Shown: positions 45,105 through 56,140 of the stretch, in pieces
Position numbering within the stretch: the first letter of the stretch is position 1
Layout of the letters: the number at the start of each line of letters is the position of its first letter
The notes under the pieces: generated by a model
What the model was told of the DNA's origin: nothing
The model's database searches: none
The model's input: the letters and a program-made list of their open reading frames with translations, nothing else
Origin: Allomyces arbusculus
Taxonomy: Eukaryota; Blastocladiomycota; Blastocladiomycetes; Blastocladiales; Blastocladiaceae
Reading direction: 5' to 3'
Length of the DNA stretch: 64,000 bases
Assembly: GCA_027604705.1 (NCBI GenBank)
Contig: JADHYV010000064.1
Coordinates: 41,346 to 105,345, forward strand
Program-made: the position numbers and the translations under genes

Positions 45105-46751
45105 ATGGCCCCGTTTCCGCACACGCAAACGACGCCGGCCAACCTGGCCGCGGCCGCCGAAGCCGCGGTGGCCGACCGCGGCGGCCTCTTCCACTCGCTC
45201 GCCAAGGATGAACGCATGAAGGCCTACCAGTACAACGTCGCCTACGTGACGGCGCCGCGCATGCTCGCCGCCAACGGCATTTCGCTGGCGCTCTCGCTGC
45301 TCCTGTTTGGCATGTCGGCGCGGCACTACTGGCAGCGCCGGTCGTCGTTTTACCTGGCCGTGCTCGGGCTCGCCGTCGTGTTCCTGTCGAGCGATATCTA
45401 CTATTTTGCAACGTTCGCCATGGGCAACCTCGAGCCGTACTTGCTCGAGGAAGTGCGCGCGGCGCTCGGGATGATTTCGGGCGCGCACATTTCGGGTACG
45501 TTGAGTTTCTTTTCGGTCGGAATCAAGGGTCCGAAAGGCGGTCGGCGTCAGGAAAATTAACCCTTTTGATACGCGTCTAGGACTTTCGATTTACCGATTT
45601 GCCGTGTTCCGCAAGACGACGTTTGCGCGGTGGTATACGACGCGGCTGCGCAACGCCTTGCTTGTCTTCAACTACGCGCTGTGCCTCGGCGCGCTGTGTA
45701 TCTTGATCTGGCTCTTCTCCACCGACTCGACCTCCGTCGACGTCGAGGCCTTGCGCGCACCGATTGTCACGACCGTGCTCGCGTGGGTGAGTCGTTTGTC
45801 GCGCCTCTCGTGCGTGCTCCTCTCCGCACATGTTGACTGATCCGCTCCCTGATCCTGATCGTCGGTAGGCCATTTTCTCGGATGGCGCCATCAACCTGCT
45901 CACCTTCTTGGCCGTCTACTCGATCCAAAAGCGGTTGGGCCGCGACGCCTCGGCGCACCGGCGGCACCAGATTCGCGAGGTCCTGATTCTCGTGTGCGTG
46001 ATCACCATGTCGGCCACAACCTCGTTGATCTACTACAATATCGAGAAGAACCCGTGGGGGCAGGTCATCATGAACATTGATGGCCGGTTCTACTCGGTCC
46101 TCGCGCTCGTCATCTGGTACGCTCCATTCTTCACTCGGTCGCGAGTGCCGCTGACTGACCCCATCCGCGCCGTGCGATTCCAGGTACCTGATCGTGCAAA
46201 TCGTGCGCAACCGTAACCGGTCTGTTGGGACCGGCTCCTCGTCCGGCACGACCTCCGATTCGAAGCTCCGCTCGGCGAGCGGTGGCGGCCCAGGGTCCAC
46301 CGGCATCAACCGGTCCATGCCCAACACGTCGTCCGGATCGCGCACGTTCCCGTCGTCGACCGGCAGCTCCAACGGCGCGCGGACGGCGTACCCATGGGGT
46401 AACAGTAACCCGACTTCCCCACTTGTCCCGTCGGCGGCACCGCTGCGTTCCACGGCGGGGGCCGCGCCCCCGTTGAAGCCCGTCGCGCCCGTGTACCATA
46501 AGGGCGCGTCCGACATTTGGCCGATGCATGCGATGCCCCCCGGACAGACGCAGGGGCTGCAGGGGACGCAGGGGATGCCGCAGGGGATGCCGCAGAGGCA
46601 GGGGACGCCGCAGGGGCATGGACAGCATGGCCAGTGGCAAGGGCAGGGCGGGTCGTACCAGGGCGGCGGCGGTGGGAGGCCGTATGCGGGCGGCGGTGGT
46701 GGTGGATACGGCAGTGGCGGTGGGTACGGCAGCGAGTACCCGAGCAAGTGA
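45105..46751 (+). CDS. Orphan seven-helix membrane protein M (paralogue of L)
   Basis: Exons 45105-45495, 45581-45786, 45869-46116 and 46184-46751; 470 aa, with start in context caccATGg. Helices align one to one with L: MLAANGISLALSLLLFGM, FYLAVLGLAVVFLSSDIYYF, LGMISGAHISGLSIYRFAVF, NALLVFNYALCLGALCILIW, TTVLAWAIFSDGAINLLTFL, VLILVCVITMSATTSLIYYN and GRFYSVLALVIWYLIVQIV. Shared landmarks are D-x-YYF in helix 2, GAHIS/AAHIP before helix 3, WY-x-x-R-x-RN before helix 4, and IWYLIV-IV at the end of helix 7. Unlike L, the C-terminal tail of about 170 residues is low-complexity: S/G/T-rich, then a G/Q/P/M repeat (GMPQGMPQRQGTPQGHGQ) and a G/Y-rich end. The family is unassigned; a sensory or receptor role is inferred only from topology. 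Confidence 0.78.
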
Positions 46752-46952
46752 GTTCCCGGTTTTGTGCGATCCATTTTGTGATGAAGAACCAGGCGAGTCA
46801 CTGTCGTCGGTTGAGGTCCCTCGTTTTGTGTTGTTGATGATCTTTGTCGGCCACCAGAATTGAATACAGACGGCAAAAACGTATAGATGATATCAACCTC
46901 CACTCCCTCCCTCCTCTCCACAACTTTGAGCGCGCGCCTGCGCGCGCCTGAC

Positions 46953-49183
46953 CTACCGCGACCGCGCCACAGACCCACGGGTCGGCTGCACGACCGTGAT
47001 CGACGCGAGTTCCTGGTGCCCAAGCGGGTCGGCCACAGGCGGCGGCGTTGCTGATTCGTCGTCGGGGCCCGACAACCGCCACCGGCTCCACAACTGGCTC
47101 ACCTTCTCGACGACTGCGCCCGACGCCATCGAGAGCGTCGATGACGGCGGCACCGGGTCCATGACCGACATTACCATGTCCCCCGTGGGCGTCACGACGC
47201 GCGAGGAAGTTGTCGCAGCGGCAAAGGCGACAGTGGCCGGGTCGTCGCCCGCAGCAGGGGAGGGCGCCGAGGACGGGCGCGACGAGGACGTGGTGGAGGT
47301 CGGTGGTGCGGGTACGGCGGTGGTGGAGGTGGTAGCGGCAGAGTCGGTGGTGGCGGTCGCAGAGGGTTCAGCAGCGTCGGGCGGGACGACTTCGAATTGC
47401 ATCGTCGCGGCGTCAACGACGAGGTGGTCCGACGGACAGTTGAGCAGGCCCGTCCAGTACCGCAGCCGGCGCAGCTTGCACGAGAGCGGTTCCACCGTCT
47501 CGGGCGCGATGGGCGCAACGTAATTCGGGTTGCGATACGTGTCCTCGGGCGCCGAATTGACCATCGACCAGAGCGAGTGCGTGCGGTCCGGGACCTTGTG
47601 CACAATCCGGTCCTGCTCGGTATTAAACAGGAACGTGCCGTACTGGCACGAGTAGACGTGGAAGTGCAGCATGATCAAGAACGCCTCGTTGAACTCGAAC
47701 GCCGTCGGGTAGGCGCACGTCAGCTGGTAGACGCAGTCGAGAAACTGGTGGAAGACGGGCGAAACTTCGCGCTGCTCGACCGTCTGCAAGATCTTGTTTT
47801 GCATTTTCAGCAACGCCCCCGTCGCGCCCGAGGCCGTCACCGTGTAGTCGGTCGACATGTGGCCCGACCGGTCGGCAAACTTGTGGCCAAACGCGCACCA
47901 GTCCTTTTCAATCAGGACCTCGAATCCGCGGATCGTGCGATAGAACGGGTCGAGACAGACTTGCGCGAGCGCACAGAGTTGCGCGGTACGGTCCCACCCG
48001 TCGCTGCAGTGCACCAAGACGTGGTGGCCCGACGTGATCGTGTCGACAACGACTTGCGTGCCGTCGAGCAGCATCTTGATGTGTCGCAACCACCCGGACC
48101 GTTCGAGCAACGCCGGGTTGATAGGAATGGCCTCGATCTCGGCCTGCGTGATCACTATCAAATCGAACGGAAGACCAGTCAGATCGAGCTGAACAAAATG
48201 CGTCCAACAAATAAAAAGAGCGTACCCTCGACCATTTTCGACAGACTGTCGCGCATCACATGAATATTGTCGATACCCATAAACTCCTTGCGGCAGTTGC
48301 GATAATACTCCATGATCTCCGTGCCGGCGCCCTTCGCTGTATTGGCCATGGCATTGGCCGACGGTCGCGCATCGACAATTAAGTGACCATCACTCCTCCT
48401 GGCCTCTTCGGGCACATTTACGGGCGTCGCAAAGATCGTATCGACCAATTTCTCGTCCTGCAGCGACCGGTTCTGCTTCAGCCCGACGAGCGGCTGCGAA
48501 CACCGCGTAATCGTCGCACCGGTGCGGTATCGGAAGGTGAGCGCTGGTAAGCGCGCTTTCGAGCGGTGCTTGGCGGCGTGTCGTAGGACCAGGTCGGAAA
48601 TGCGCGCGGGTACGCAGAGTACGGCCGGGTAGGTGCCGCACAGCTGGTAGTTCAGGTTCAGGTCGGTCAGGCGCCAGTCCGGGTTCGACGCGGTGACACC
48701 CTGCCGGGCCAGCTCGGCGCGCGGGTCGTAGACGGTCCATCCGTTGGATGGGAAGGTGGCGGCGAGGTGGTAGTGGAACGCGTAAAAGAGGTCGGGCGAA
48801 TCTGTTTGGTCGCAGCAATTGCGGAAAAGGTGAGCAGGAAGAAGCGCACGGAAATTGGACTCGGTCCGGCCCAAGGAATCTGTACCCAAGTGGATCAGCT
48901 TGGTGAGCGAGTCGTAGACGTCGTTGGCGTGCGCCTCGTGCTGAATGAGCAGGCGGATGAAGAGGAAGTTGCGGCAGCGAAAGTCGAGCGTGACCTGCAT
49001 CTGCGCGTTGAGCGCGTGGCGCACGATGTCGTGAATTGTCGAGTAGAAGACCCAGACCTCGTCGTCCGACTCGGCGTAACGGAAGATCATTTGGTGCGCT
49101 GTCAGGTGCAGCGTGCCGAGAAAGGCACGCCGGCCCTTCATGAGCAGCACGTTCTCGACCTTGGCAATCTTGAGGTGCTCCAT
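46953..49183 (-). CDS. Myotubularin-family phosphoinositide 3-phosphatase
   Basis: Exons 48226-49183 and 46953-48154, joined by a 71-nt phase-1 intron; 719 aa. The start (MEHLKIAKVENV) begins a PH-GRAM domain (about 1-110: GTLHLTAHQMIFRY). The phosphatase domain follows, with NGWTVYDPRAELARQG, LCGTYPAVLCVPA, ATITRCSQPLVGL, LIVDARPSANAMAN and NIHVMRDSL. The active site is HCSDGWDRTAQL (Cys369, Arg375), so the enzyme should be active on PI3P and PI(3,5)P2 in endosomal or vacuolar membranes. Domain order matches MTM1/MTMR2 and yeast Ymr1. The last 180 residues are low-complexity S/T/P/A-rich, with no FYVE, PH or PDZ-binding motif seen. The gene is divergent from KAP3. Confidence 0.94.
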
Positions 49184-49667
49184 GATTGCGGCGAGCGGAT
49201 GGCGGCGCGCGGGTGGTCGCGGCTCGGCGGGCACTGTGCGGCAAGTCGGAGCGCGCGGCAGGGCGCGGAGAGTGCTCGTGGTTGACGGCGCCGTGGCCGG
49301 CCAGACTCTCGACGAAGACGCTGGTGCAGATGGTAGGGCCAGGAAGACGCGTCGTTGGTGCGGCTTGAAGAGTGAACCGTTCCATCGCAGCGTCCCTTGC
49401 TTCCACACGGGAGCGACAAGGGCAGGGACGCTTCGTCAAGCGCCACAATCTGCCTTGATTCCAACGTGACCGCGACCAGACGCTGTCAAACTCGCTTTCA
49501 TCCGGCTTTCCTCGTTCCCTGTGCTCTTCGACCGCGCCCTGCCCGCCAACTTCCCCAATTTTGCAGCGATCCAACTTGCCGCATACCGACCCAGCCCATC
49601 TGTCAAAGGAACAGCCCGCTGCTCAACCGCCGCAGACGCCTGAGATCCTAATTTGCTGCAGCCCACC
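49184..49667. promoter_or_regulatory. Divergent promoter region between the myotubularin gene and KAP3
   Basis: About 480 nt between the two presumed start codons. The KAP3 side is uncertain because its first exon is uncertain. No element stands out. Confidence 0.4.
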
Positions 49668-52511
49668 ATGCCCGACTCGGCACCTTCCAACGGCGCTGCC
49701 GGCCAAAAGCGGTATTGCATCAACAGTGAACCCAACGAGGACCAAGGCAACAGCCTGGCCGCTTTCATGATCATGGTGACAGTGTTTTGACTTTGCCGCC
49801 GCTCGGTTCGTGACACGCACCCGTCGCTTAGCCGCTTGATCCCAGGCGCCATTGAACCGCACCCGACCGAGTGCGCACTTGTCGTGCATTACTTAATTGT
49901 GTCGCCGCCAGACGACCCGATCCCGTCGACGAAAACGTAATTGCTCCGTTCCTTTGCAGCTGCTCTCCTGTTCCTGTCCCCGCTCTTGACCGCTCAACGG
50001 ACTTCGTCAACAGCATCTCGCTCAAGTCGCTCGGCCCCACGGCCAACTTGCCCGGCCTTGCACAAGAAATCATTGCCAAGTGCAAGCTTATCCACCCGGC
50101 CAAGCAATCACTCGTCGAACAGGCCCTGAGCACGCTGCAGTCTCGCCACGCCATGCGCGCCGCGTCGGGCCGAGCACCCTCATCGCGACCTGTGCCATCG
50201 TCGTCCTCAACGCGCCCAACGGCATCGACAAGTGGACGGAACAGCGCGCTTGGTTCCGAGGGGTCACTTTGGGGAATGGTACGTCGCGGTGCCTCGGTGG
50301 ATGTTTGCGCGTCACTTGCTTCTGCTCACAGCTCAGTGGACAGGACGGCAACGCGGGACCCGATGACGATGAAGAGTTTGCGTCGCTTGAAATGCTCGAC
50401 CAATACGTCGACTTGCTCTACGAGGACGCTCCCGCCAAATTGCGGGCGACGGGCCTGATCTTGGCCCTTGCCATGCAGCATAGCAACCTGCCGCTCCTGG
50501 CTGAAAAGGGTGCGCACCGTCCTGTTGCGCACCTGCTCGAGGTCCATAACTGACCATTTGACTGTTTTAGAGTACCTCTTCTCGGCGCTCTCGCGAACGC
50601 TGCGCGAGGAAACTATTAAGTCGCTCGAGCTCTCGGCCAACATCATTGCCATCTTCCACCAATTCGCCATGTACCCGCCCTACCACCCGCTGCTCACTGC
50701 CAACAAGGTCGGCGACATGTGCATGAAGCTTCTCGACCAGGAAATTAAGCGACTCGACGTGCTCACGGCCAATGGCTGTGGCACCGCCGACGTCGCATCA
50801 CCGCCCGCGTCGGCGCGCAAAGCCGCGAGCAGCGCTAAGCCGGGCAGCAACTCAAAGGTCGCTGCGGTGCTCGCCAAGCAGGACGCGCTCCTCTACGGCG
50901 TCGTCTCGATCTTGCTGCACCAGGCCACGGATCCGGGGATTCAAGTGAAAATGGTCAAGCGCGGGATCGTGCCGGCGCTCGCGCGGCTCGCCGACCGGCC
51001 GACCCAGAACGTGCACGTCATGCTCATCATGGCCCAATTCTTGATCGTTCTCGCGCAGTACCGCGAGAACATCGAGGCGCTGCGCGCGGTGGCGGAGCGG
51101 GTCGCGGCGCTGATTCCCCTGATTGGGTCGCGGAATGCGGTACCGTGCCGACGCTCCGCCTCGCACAGGGGGATGTTGGTGGCTCACAAAGCGGCGTGAA
51201 TGTGTAGGAGCTGCAAGAGGCAACCCTTAAGCTGTTTCTCAACCTGTCGCACGACGGCGAGTGGCGCAACGAGCTGATTCGCATGGGCGTCGTCTCGGCG
51301 CTCGTTGACAAGCTGCACGATGAGATTGTAACGCCTGAACTGCTACTGCTCCTCTACCAAATCAGCTGCGACGAGCGGTCCAAGGCCATGTTCACTTACA
51401 CGGACGCCCTCCCGACGGTGCGTGATGTGGTCGTCTTCACCGCAACGTAAGGTCACTCACTTTGGCCTCCTGCGCGCACAGCTGCTCCACCTGGTCCTGA
51501 CGTACCCGAAAGACCATTTGCCACCCGAGCTCATGGCGCTCGCCATCAACCTGGCCGTCAACGAGCACAATGCCGAACTGTGGGCCGAAAATGGTGGGTT
51601 GACCGCGCTCTTCAAGCGGCTCATGAAGACGCGCGACTACTTGTTGCTCAAGATGTTGCGCAACATGAGCATGCACCCGGAGCTTCACTTGCTGTTCCTG
51701 GTACCGTCCTTGCGTTCTCTTGCATCCACGCCCCACCGCCATCTCATCCGCCATCTGATTCCAGGACCACCTCGACGACCTCCTGGCGCTCTTCACCACC
51801 ACCTCTGCGGCCGACACGCACGTCGAGCTGCTCGGCATCCTCGCCAACCTGCGCGTCCCGGACCTCGACTACGCCGCGCTCGCACACGCCTACCCGACCC
51901 TGCTCCCCTCGCTCGCGCGCTTTCTCGCGGCGCAGAACGGCGACGACCTGGTCCTGGAAGCCGTGCAATTCGTCTGTGCCGCCGCGTCCGACACGGGGAT
52001 CGACGACCCCTTTGTGCAGCATCGAATCCCGGGCTTGGTCCTGGCCGTGATGCGGTCACACGAGGACGACGACGAAATGGTCCTGCAGTCGCTGCTCGCG
52101 TGCACGGCCATGGTCCAGCACTTGCCGGCGTGTCGTGCGGTGTTGTTGGACGAGCTGGTCCCGGCGCTGTTGGATGTGGTGTATGATCGGCACCCGGCGA
52201 TTCGGGCGGCCGCGGATGCAGGTTTGGATGCGGTTGCGGATTTGGCGGCGGCGGATGGGGCCGAAGGTGAGGGTGGAGTGGATGCCTGGGCCAACCGGAT
52301 TCGCAGAGATAAGTTCCACTTTCATAACGCCGAGTGGATCGCGCTCGCGACCATGGCGCACGAGGGGCATGGCGGCGGTGAGGAGGAGGAGGAGCACGAG
52401 CAGCATGAGGAGGAGGGGGAGATGGGGGGCGAGGACGTGCATGACCATCATGATGGGAGCACGCATCATGTCGCGGATACGTTTGGGCACGTCAAGTTGG
52501 TGTATGCGTGA
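49668..52511 (+). CDS. KAP3: Kinesin-associated protein KAP3 (kinesin-II accessory subunit)
   Basis: Well-supported exons: up to 49936, 50014-50278, 50332-50509, 50571-51139, 51208-51417, 51482-51700 and 51765-52511, all phase-consistent. The first exon (from ATG 49668, probably to about 49783, resuming near 49832) is tentative. Total is about 800 aa, like animal KAP3 (792). Family matches run end to end: IEPHPTECALVVHY (animal IDVHPSEKALIVQY), AKCKLIHPAK, DQYVDLLYEDAPAKLR, CMKLLDQEIKRLD, LKLFLNLSHDGEWRNELI, CDERSKAMFTYTDALP, ALAINLAVNEHNAELWAENG, LGILANLRVPDLDY and DKFHFHNAEW. The middle consists of armadillo repeats. KAP3 links kinesin-II motors to cargo for anterograde intraflagellar transport, so the organism almost certainly builds a flagellum. 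The C-terminus is shorter than in animals, with an acidic E/H-rich tail. Confidence 0.9.
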
Positions 52512-52663
52512 CAGGGGACGGTGAGACTGGAAGACCGGACGCGCAAATACATACCATCGTAGAATCCACCGAATTCTTCTTGGACCGATATCGGAGGTGC
52601 AAGAAACTGCAATTACAAACACAGACATGTTCACCATGGAGCCCGCTCGCTGTCTACATCGTT

Positions 52664-55590
52664 TCACTCGGCACCTTCCTCGTCGCTCTCTGCGCCTGAC
52701 TCTTCAGTGCCTGACTCTTCAGCGCCCGCCTCTTCAGCACCCCATCCCTCCCGCCCATCCCATCCAAACTCCTCCAACAGCTGCCGCCCCTCCTCCACCT
52801 CATTCCGCGGCACGAGCGCCGGCCATCTTCTACGCCCTCCACCCACAGACCGCGCGATCAGAGTCCCCCTGTTCACCCCCACCGCAACCGTCGTGCGCAC
52901 CACCGCGGCACGTCCCTGCGCCTTAGCACTCCAACGCGCCTGGTTCCGTTCCGAGCGCGACACTGGCCCCACAACAGCTGGAGCACGCACTGGTATCGAT
53001 CGGACAGGCCCGATCCTTGGCCCCGTCACGAACGCCGGCGGCGCTCGCATTTTCGAATACGTGCACAATTCGACCACCGCCCCACGCATCGGCCCCAAAC
53101 TTCGCACGATCGCGAGCCCCTTGGCCGTGGGCGCGACATGCAGGACGGTCCCCGGCGCATGCACGTGTCGCGTAGGCCGCCCGAGCCGTACCGGTCCCGG
53201 GGGCAACGACGCGTGCCGCAGCGGGTCGAGAATCCACGCGTCATTCAATGGGCCGTCCGGATCAGCGTCGGCCGGCGGCGGAAGCAACCGATTACGCCGC
53301 CACGCCATTTCCTCGGTGATGTTTCTGCTGCTCCCGGCCATGGGTGACGGCGAGGACAACGGGCCGTAGGTGCCGAGATCGTGCCAGCGCGGGTTCTCCA
53401 CCCAGTGCGCGCAGCTGATGCGGTACGTGGTGGTCGGCGGTAAGTCAGTGCGCCCAACGACGCGCATCCCCGCTGTGTCGATCACGTCGATCCGCGCGCC
53501 GGGGTCGGTCGTTGTGTCGAACCAGTAGGTGCGGTCGAATGAAGGATGCGGGGCGCGGTGCGGGCGGGATATGAGGACGAGACGGTCGCGGCGCGTCCAG
53601 TGCATGTCGACGACGTGGTAGGCGGGTTGGCCCGGGACGTGGTGCTGCCGCGGGAGCGTGGCGCGGACGGGGAGTGGGGTCGCGCGCATGTGGGTGGACC
53701 AGGCCGCCAAGGTCGCGTCGTTCGGACGGGTGGGGGCGGCGAATTGGGTGAGAATGAACTCGGCCTCGATGGTGCGGAGGTCGTACTGGGCCATAAGCGC
53801 GAGGTTCGAGCCGAAGAGGTGCGCCACGTACTGCGCCATGAGTTGAGCGCGGCAGGGAGCGTCAAAGTGGAACGCGCGCAGCAACGGCTCGCGCATCAAG
53901 AGCGACACGGCCAAGAAGCCGCGACGGGTGATCTGCGTCAGGACGGCCTTGAGATCGGGCGCGATGGTAGTGTCCGGTGCGAGCCCCGAATCGTCACGCG
54001 CAAACTGGAGCCGCGGGCAACAGACGGGATCGAGAGGCGTGCCGACGAGAATGCGGCCGAATAGGCGCCATGACGTGTAACTGCAGCATGGGCCGTGCGT
54101 CGCAAACGATTCGTCCTGCTCCGGGCCGCGCATCGATTCTGGATTTTCCGGAACGACGCCGTACGGCTGCCACGCGACGAGATCTGCCACGGGCATCGAA
54201 ACATCGAACGTCACGACCATGACCCGTTGGCCGCGAATACGGTCGTCACCTTGCTCGTTGACCATGACCTTGAGAAATTGCCGACCAGAAGCTTCATTGG
54301 GTACGCTCCCCATCCACGGGCCCGTGTCCGGAACGGGGAATGGGTGTGCGTTCGGGTCGACGACAGCATGAGTCAATCCATGCCGATACGGCACCCAGAC
54401 GGCGCCAGTTGCCTTGACGCCGACGTCAACAGCATTGAGCAGCAAGCACCGGTCCGGGTCGCAATCCGGGATCTGCACGCCACGCAAGTCATACGCGGCC
54501 AGAATGCACGGCATCGTCACGAGTTTCGGGTCGTCCCCTTCCCGCCACGGCACGCGCGGGCTCCACGCAAAGTCCATGGACCAGTCGAGTGGGACCTCGT
54601 GGAGCACGACGAGCCAGTCGTCGCTGCACGAAACGCCGAGAATCTGCAGTTTTTTCGGGTGCGCGACGCGGATGCACAGGCCGTTGACGGTTGGCAGCGG
54701 ATGCAGTCGGACGCAAGTCGCGGATTGCGCGTACATCCAGCGCGTTCTGGTCGCGCCGGCCGCGTGGAAGTAGGGATCGGATATTGTGTACCGGCCTCCA
54801 TTGTCGTTGACGCCCTCCACTGTCTCTGCGCCGCTGCCGATCACGATTGCGTCGTGCGGCGCCGAAAAACGAGAGAAGGAAGCCGTTGAAAAGGGCTGGA
54901 CGTGCAGGATCGACCGCTTCTGCTTGGTGACCGTGCAACCTGCTACATGTGCAAAGTATCCGTCTAAGTGACCAGAATCTTGGCTCGCAATTGCAATGAA
55001 TGTGTTTTCCACATACTCAAGCGCGGCTGAAAAATGATGGCACTCTCCGTCACCGTCAACAGCGGCTTCCCGCTGCCTTCAGCCACATTGGTGAGATGCG
55101 GGATCTCGGCAACAACGGCCTCGACAGGTACATACTTGCGCGCAATGTGCACCTCCTCGAGCGGGACCTCGGCCGGGTTCACCTTTTTCACAACACCGGA
55201 CGACGCGAGCCGCTTGCCGAGCTGCTTGACCTTGTGCCATTCGTGCGTGTCACGAACCGCGCGCAAGGCAAGTCGGCGATACTCTTGCCAGGTTACGGTG
55301 CCGTCGTCGAGCGCTGGGTCACGATACCGGATCCCCTGCTGCATGCGGTAAATGGACGGCCACAACAGTGGCGCATGCGAGTCCATGATCGTATCGCGCC
55401 AGACGCGGCAGACGTGACTCGAGCGCAGGAGATGGGCCGGGTTCGACAAGAAGCGGAACACATGTCCGAGCACGTCGTGTAAAAAGAGGGCATCGTGCGG
55501 CGCAGGAACGCGGTTCTTGCGCTTGGAATTTGGCGAGACTGCCGGGTCGTCGTGCTGAAGAGCCTCCTGCTCGTGGCGGTTGGAAGGCAT
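52664..55590 (-). CDS. F-box protein, family copy F (long-tail subfamily)
   Basis: Exons 55017-55590 and 52664-54939, joined by a 77-nt phase-1 intron (GTATGT donor, GTAGCAG acceptor) at the family position after QPRL; 949 aa. The F-box is at about 33-80: [19 protein letters not shown], then [18 protein letters not shown]. Exon 2 opens [13 protein letters not shown]-terminal blocks: [15 protein letters not shown] (the first cysteine pair of this block is C-S here), [33 protein letters not shown], the CC-x20-CC segment, [24 protein letters not shown] and [12 protein letters not shown] with [15 protein letters not shown]. The tail carries [13 protein letters not shown] and a long acidic end with EESG repeats. 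The stop lies 152 nt beyond the KAP3 stop, so the two genes converge closely. It is the first member of a four-copy minus-strand array. Confidence 0.88.
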
Positions 55591-56140
55591 GCCAAAGTCG
55601 CTGGCTGCAAGGCAGCGTCGCGGGTGGGGAGCGTTCTGATACAGTCGAGGATGCGGGCGACAAGTCCACTTTTATCATTCGTTGCTTTTGCAAATGCCCA
55701 GTGTGGGCGGCGGGATGGACGAGGTGGGTTGACGCACTTAACAGTTGACATGAACAGGTGGCGTGGTTGTGGTCGTCACAACTGACGCATGTCGTCGAAG
55801 GATGCGAACTTGTGTGAGGTGAGTGCGAGGATCCGCATGGCCATTTCACGTCGTACCTCTCATTTGTAAGTCTGGCGTCAAACAACGGATAGGCTCAATG
55901 AAGTATTGTAATTGTGTAGAAACCCAGCGCGGTATTCATCGATATTCATTTTGTTTGTGTTCATGTTTCGTGGGATGGAGCGCGCTTGAAAGCCAAACAA
56001 GAGAATCTCGACAGAAGGAAAAGTCTGCAAATCGCGAAAAAAGAAAGAAAAGAAAAAAAGAAGAAAATTGGGCCAGATGAGAAATTGCAACGTTCAATGT
56101 CGACTGACAAGGTAAGAATTCGTAACTATTACTCCAGCAA
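55591..56140. other. Spacer between F-box copies F and G
   Basis: About 550 nt between minus-strand genes. It contains a marked purine tract (A with scattered G) at about 56030-56070, near the G stop, and is AT-rich compared with the genes. No gene recognised. The copy F promoter must lie here. Confidence 0.45.

Noticed and set aside
45767-47023. 418-codon minus-strand ORF opposite gene M, with P/Y-rich repeats
   Set aside because: The sense strand has a splice-consistent paralogue of L; the antisense repeats mirror the M tail. It also overlaps the myotubularin end.
47397-48263. 288-codon plus-strand ORF opposite the myotubularin gene
   Set aside because: Antisense of a strongly conserved phosphatase domain; R/V/D-rich shadow composition.
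49937-49959. A 23-nt intron in KAP3 (GTAATT to TTTGCAG)
   Set aside because: Far shorter than any other intron here. The downstream acceptor giving 77 nt keeps phase and restores the ISLKSLG match to animal KAP3.
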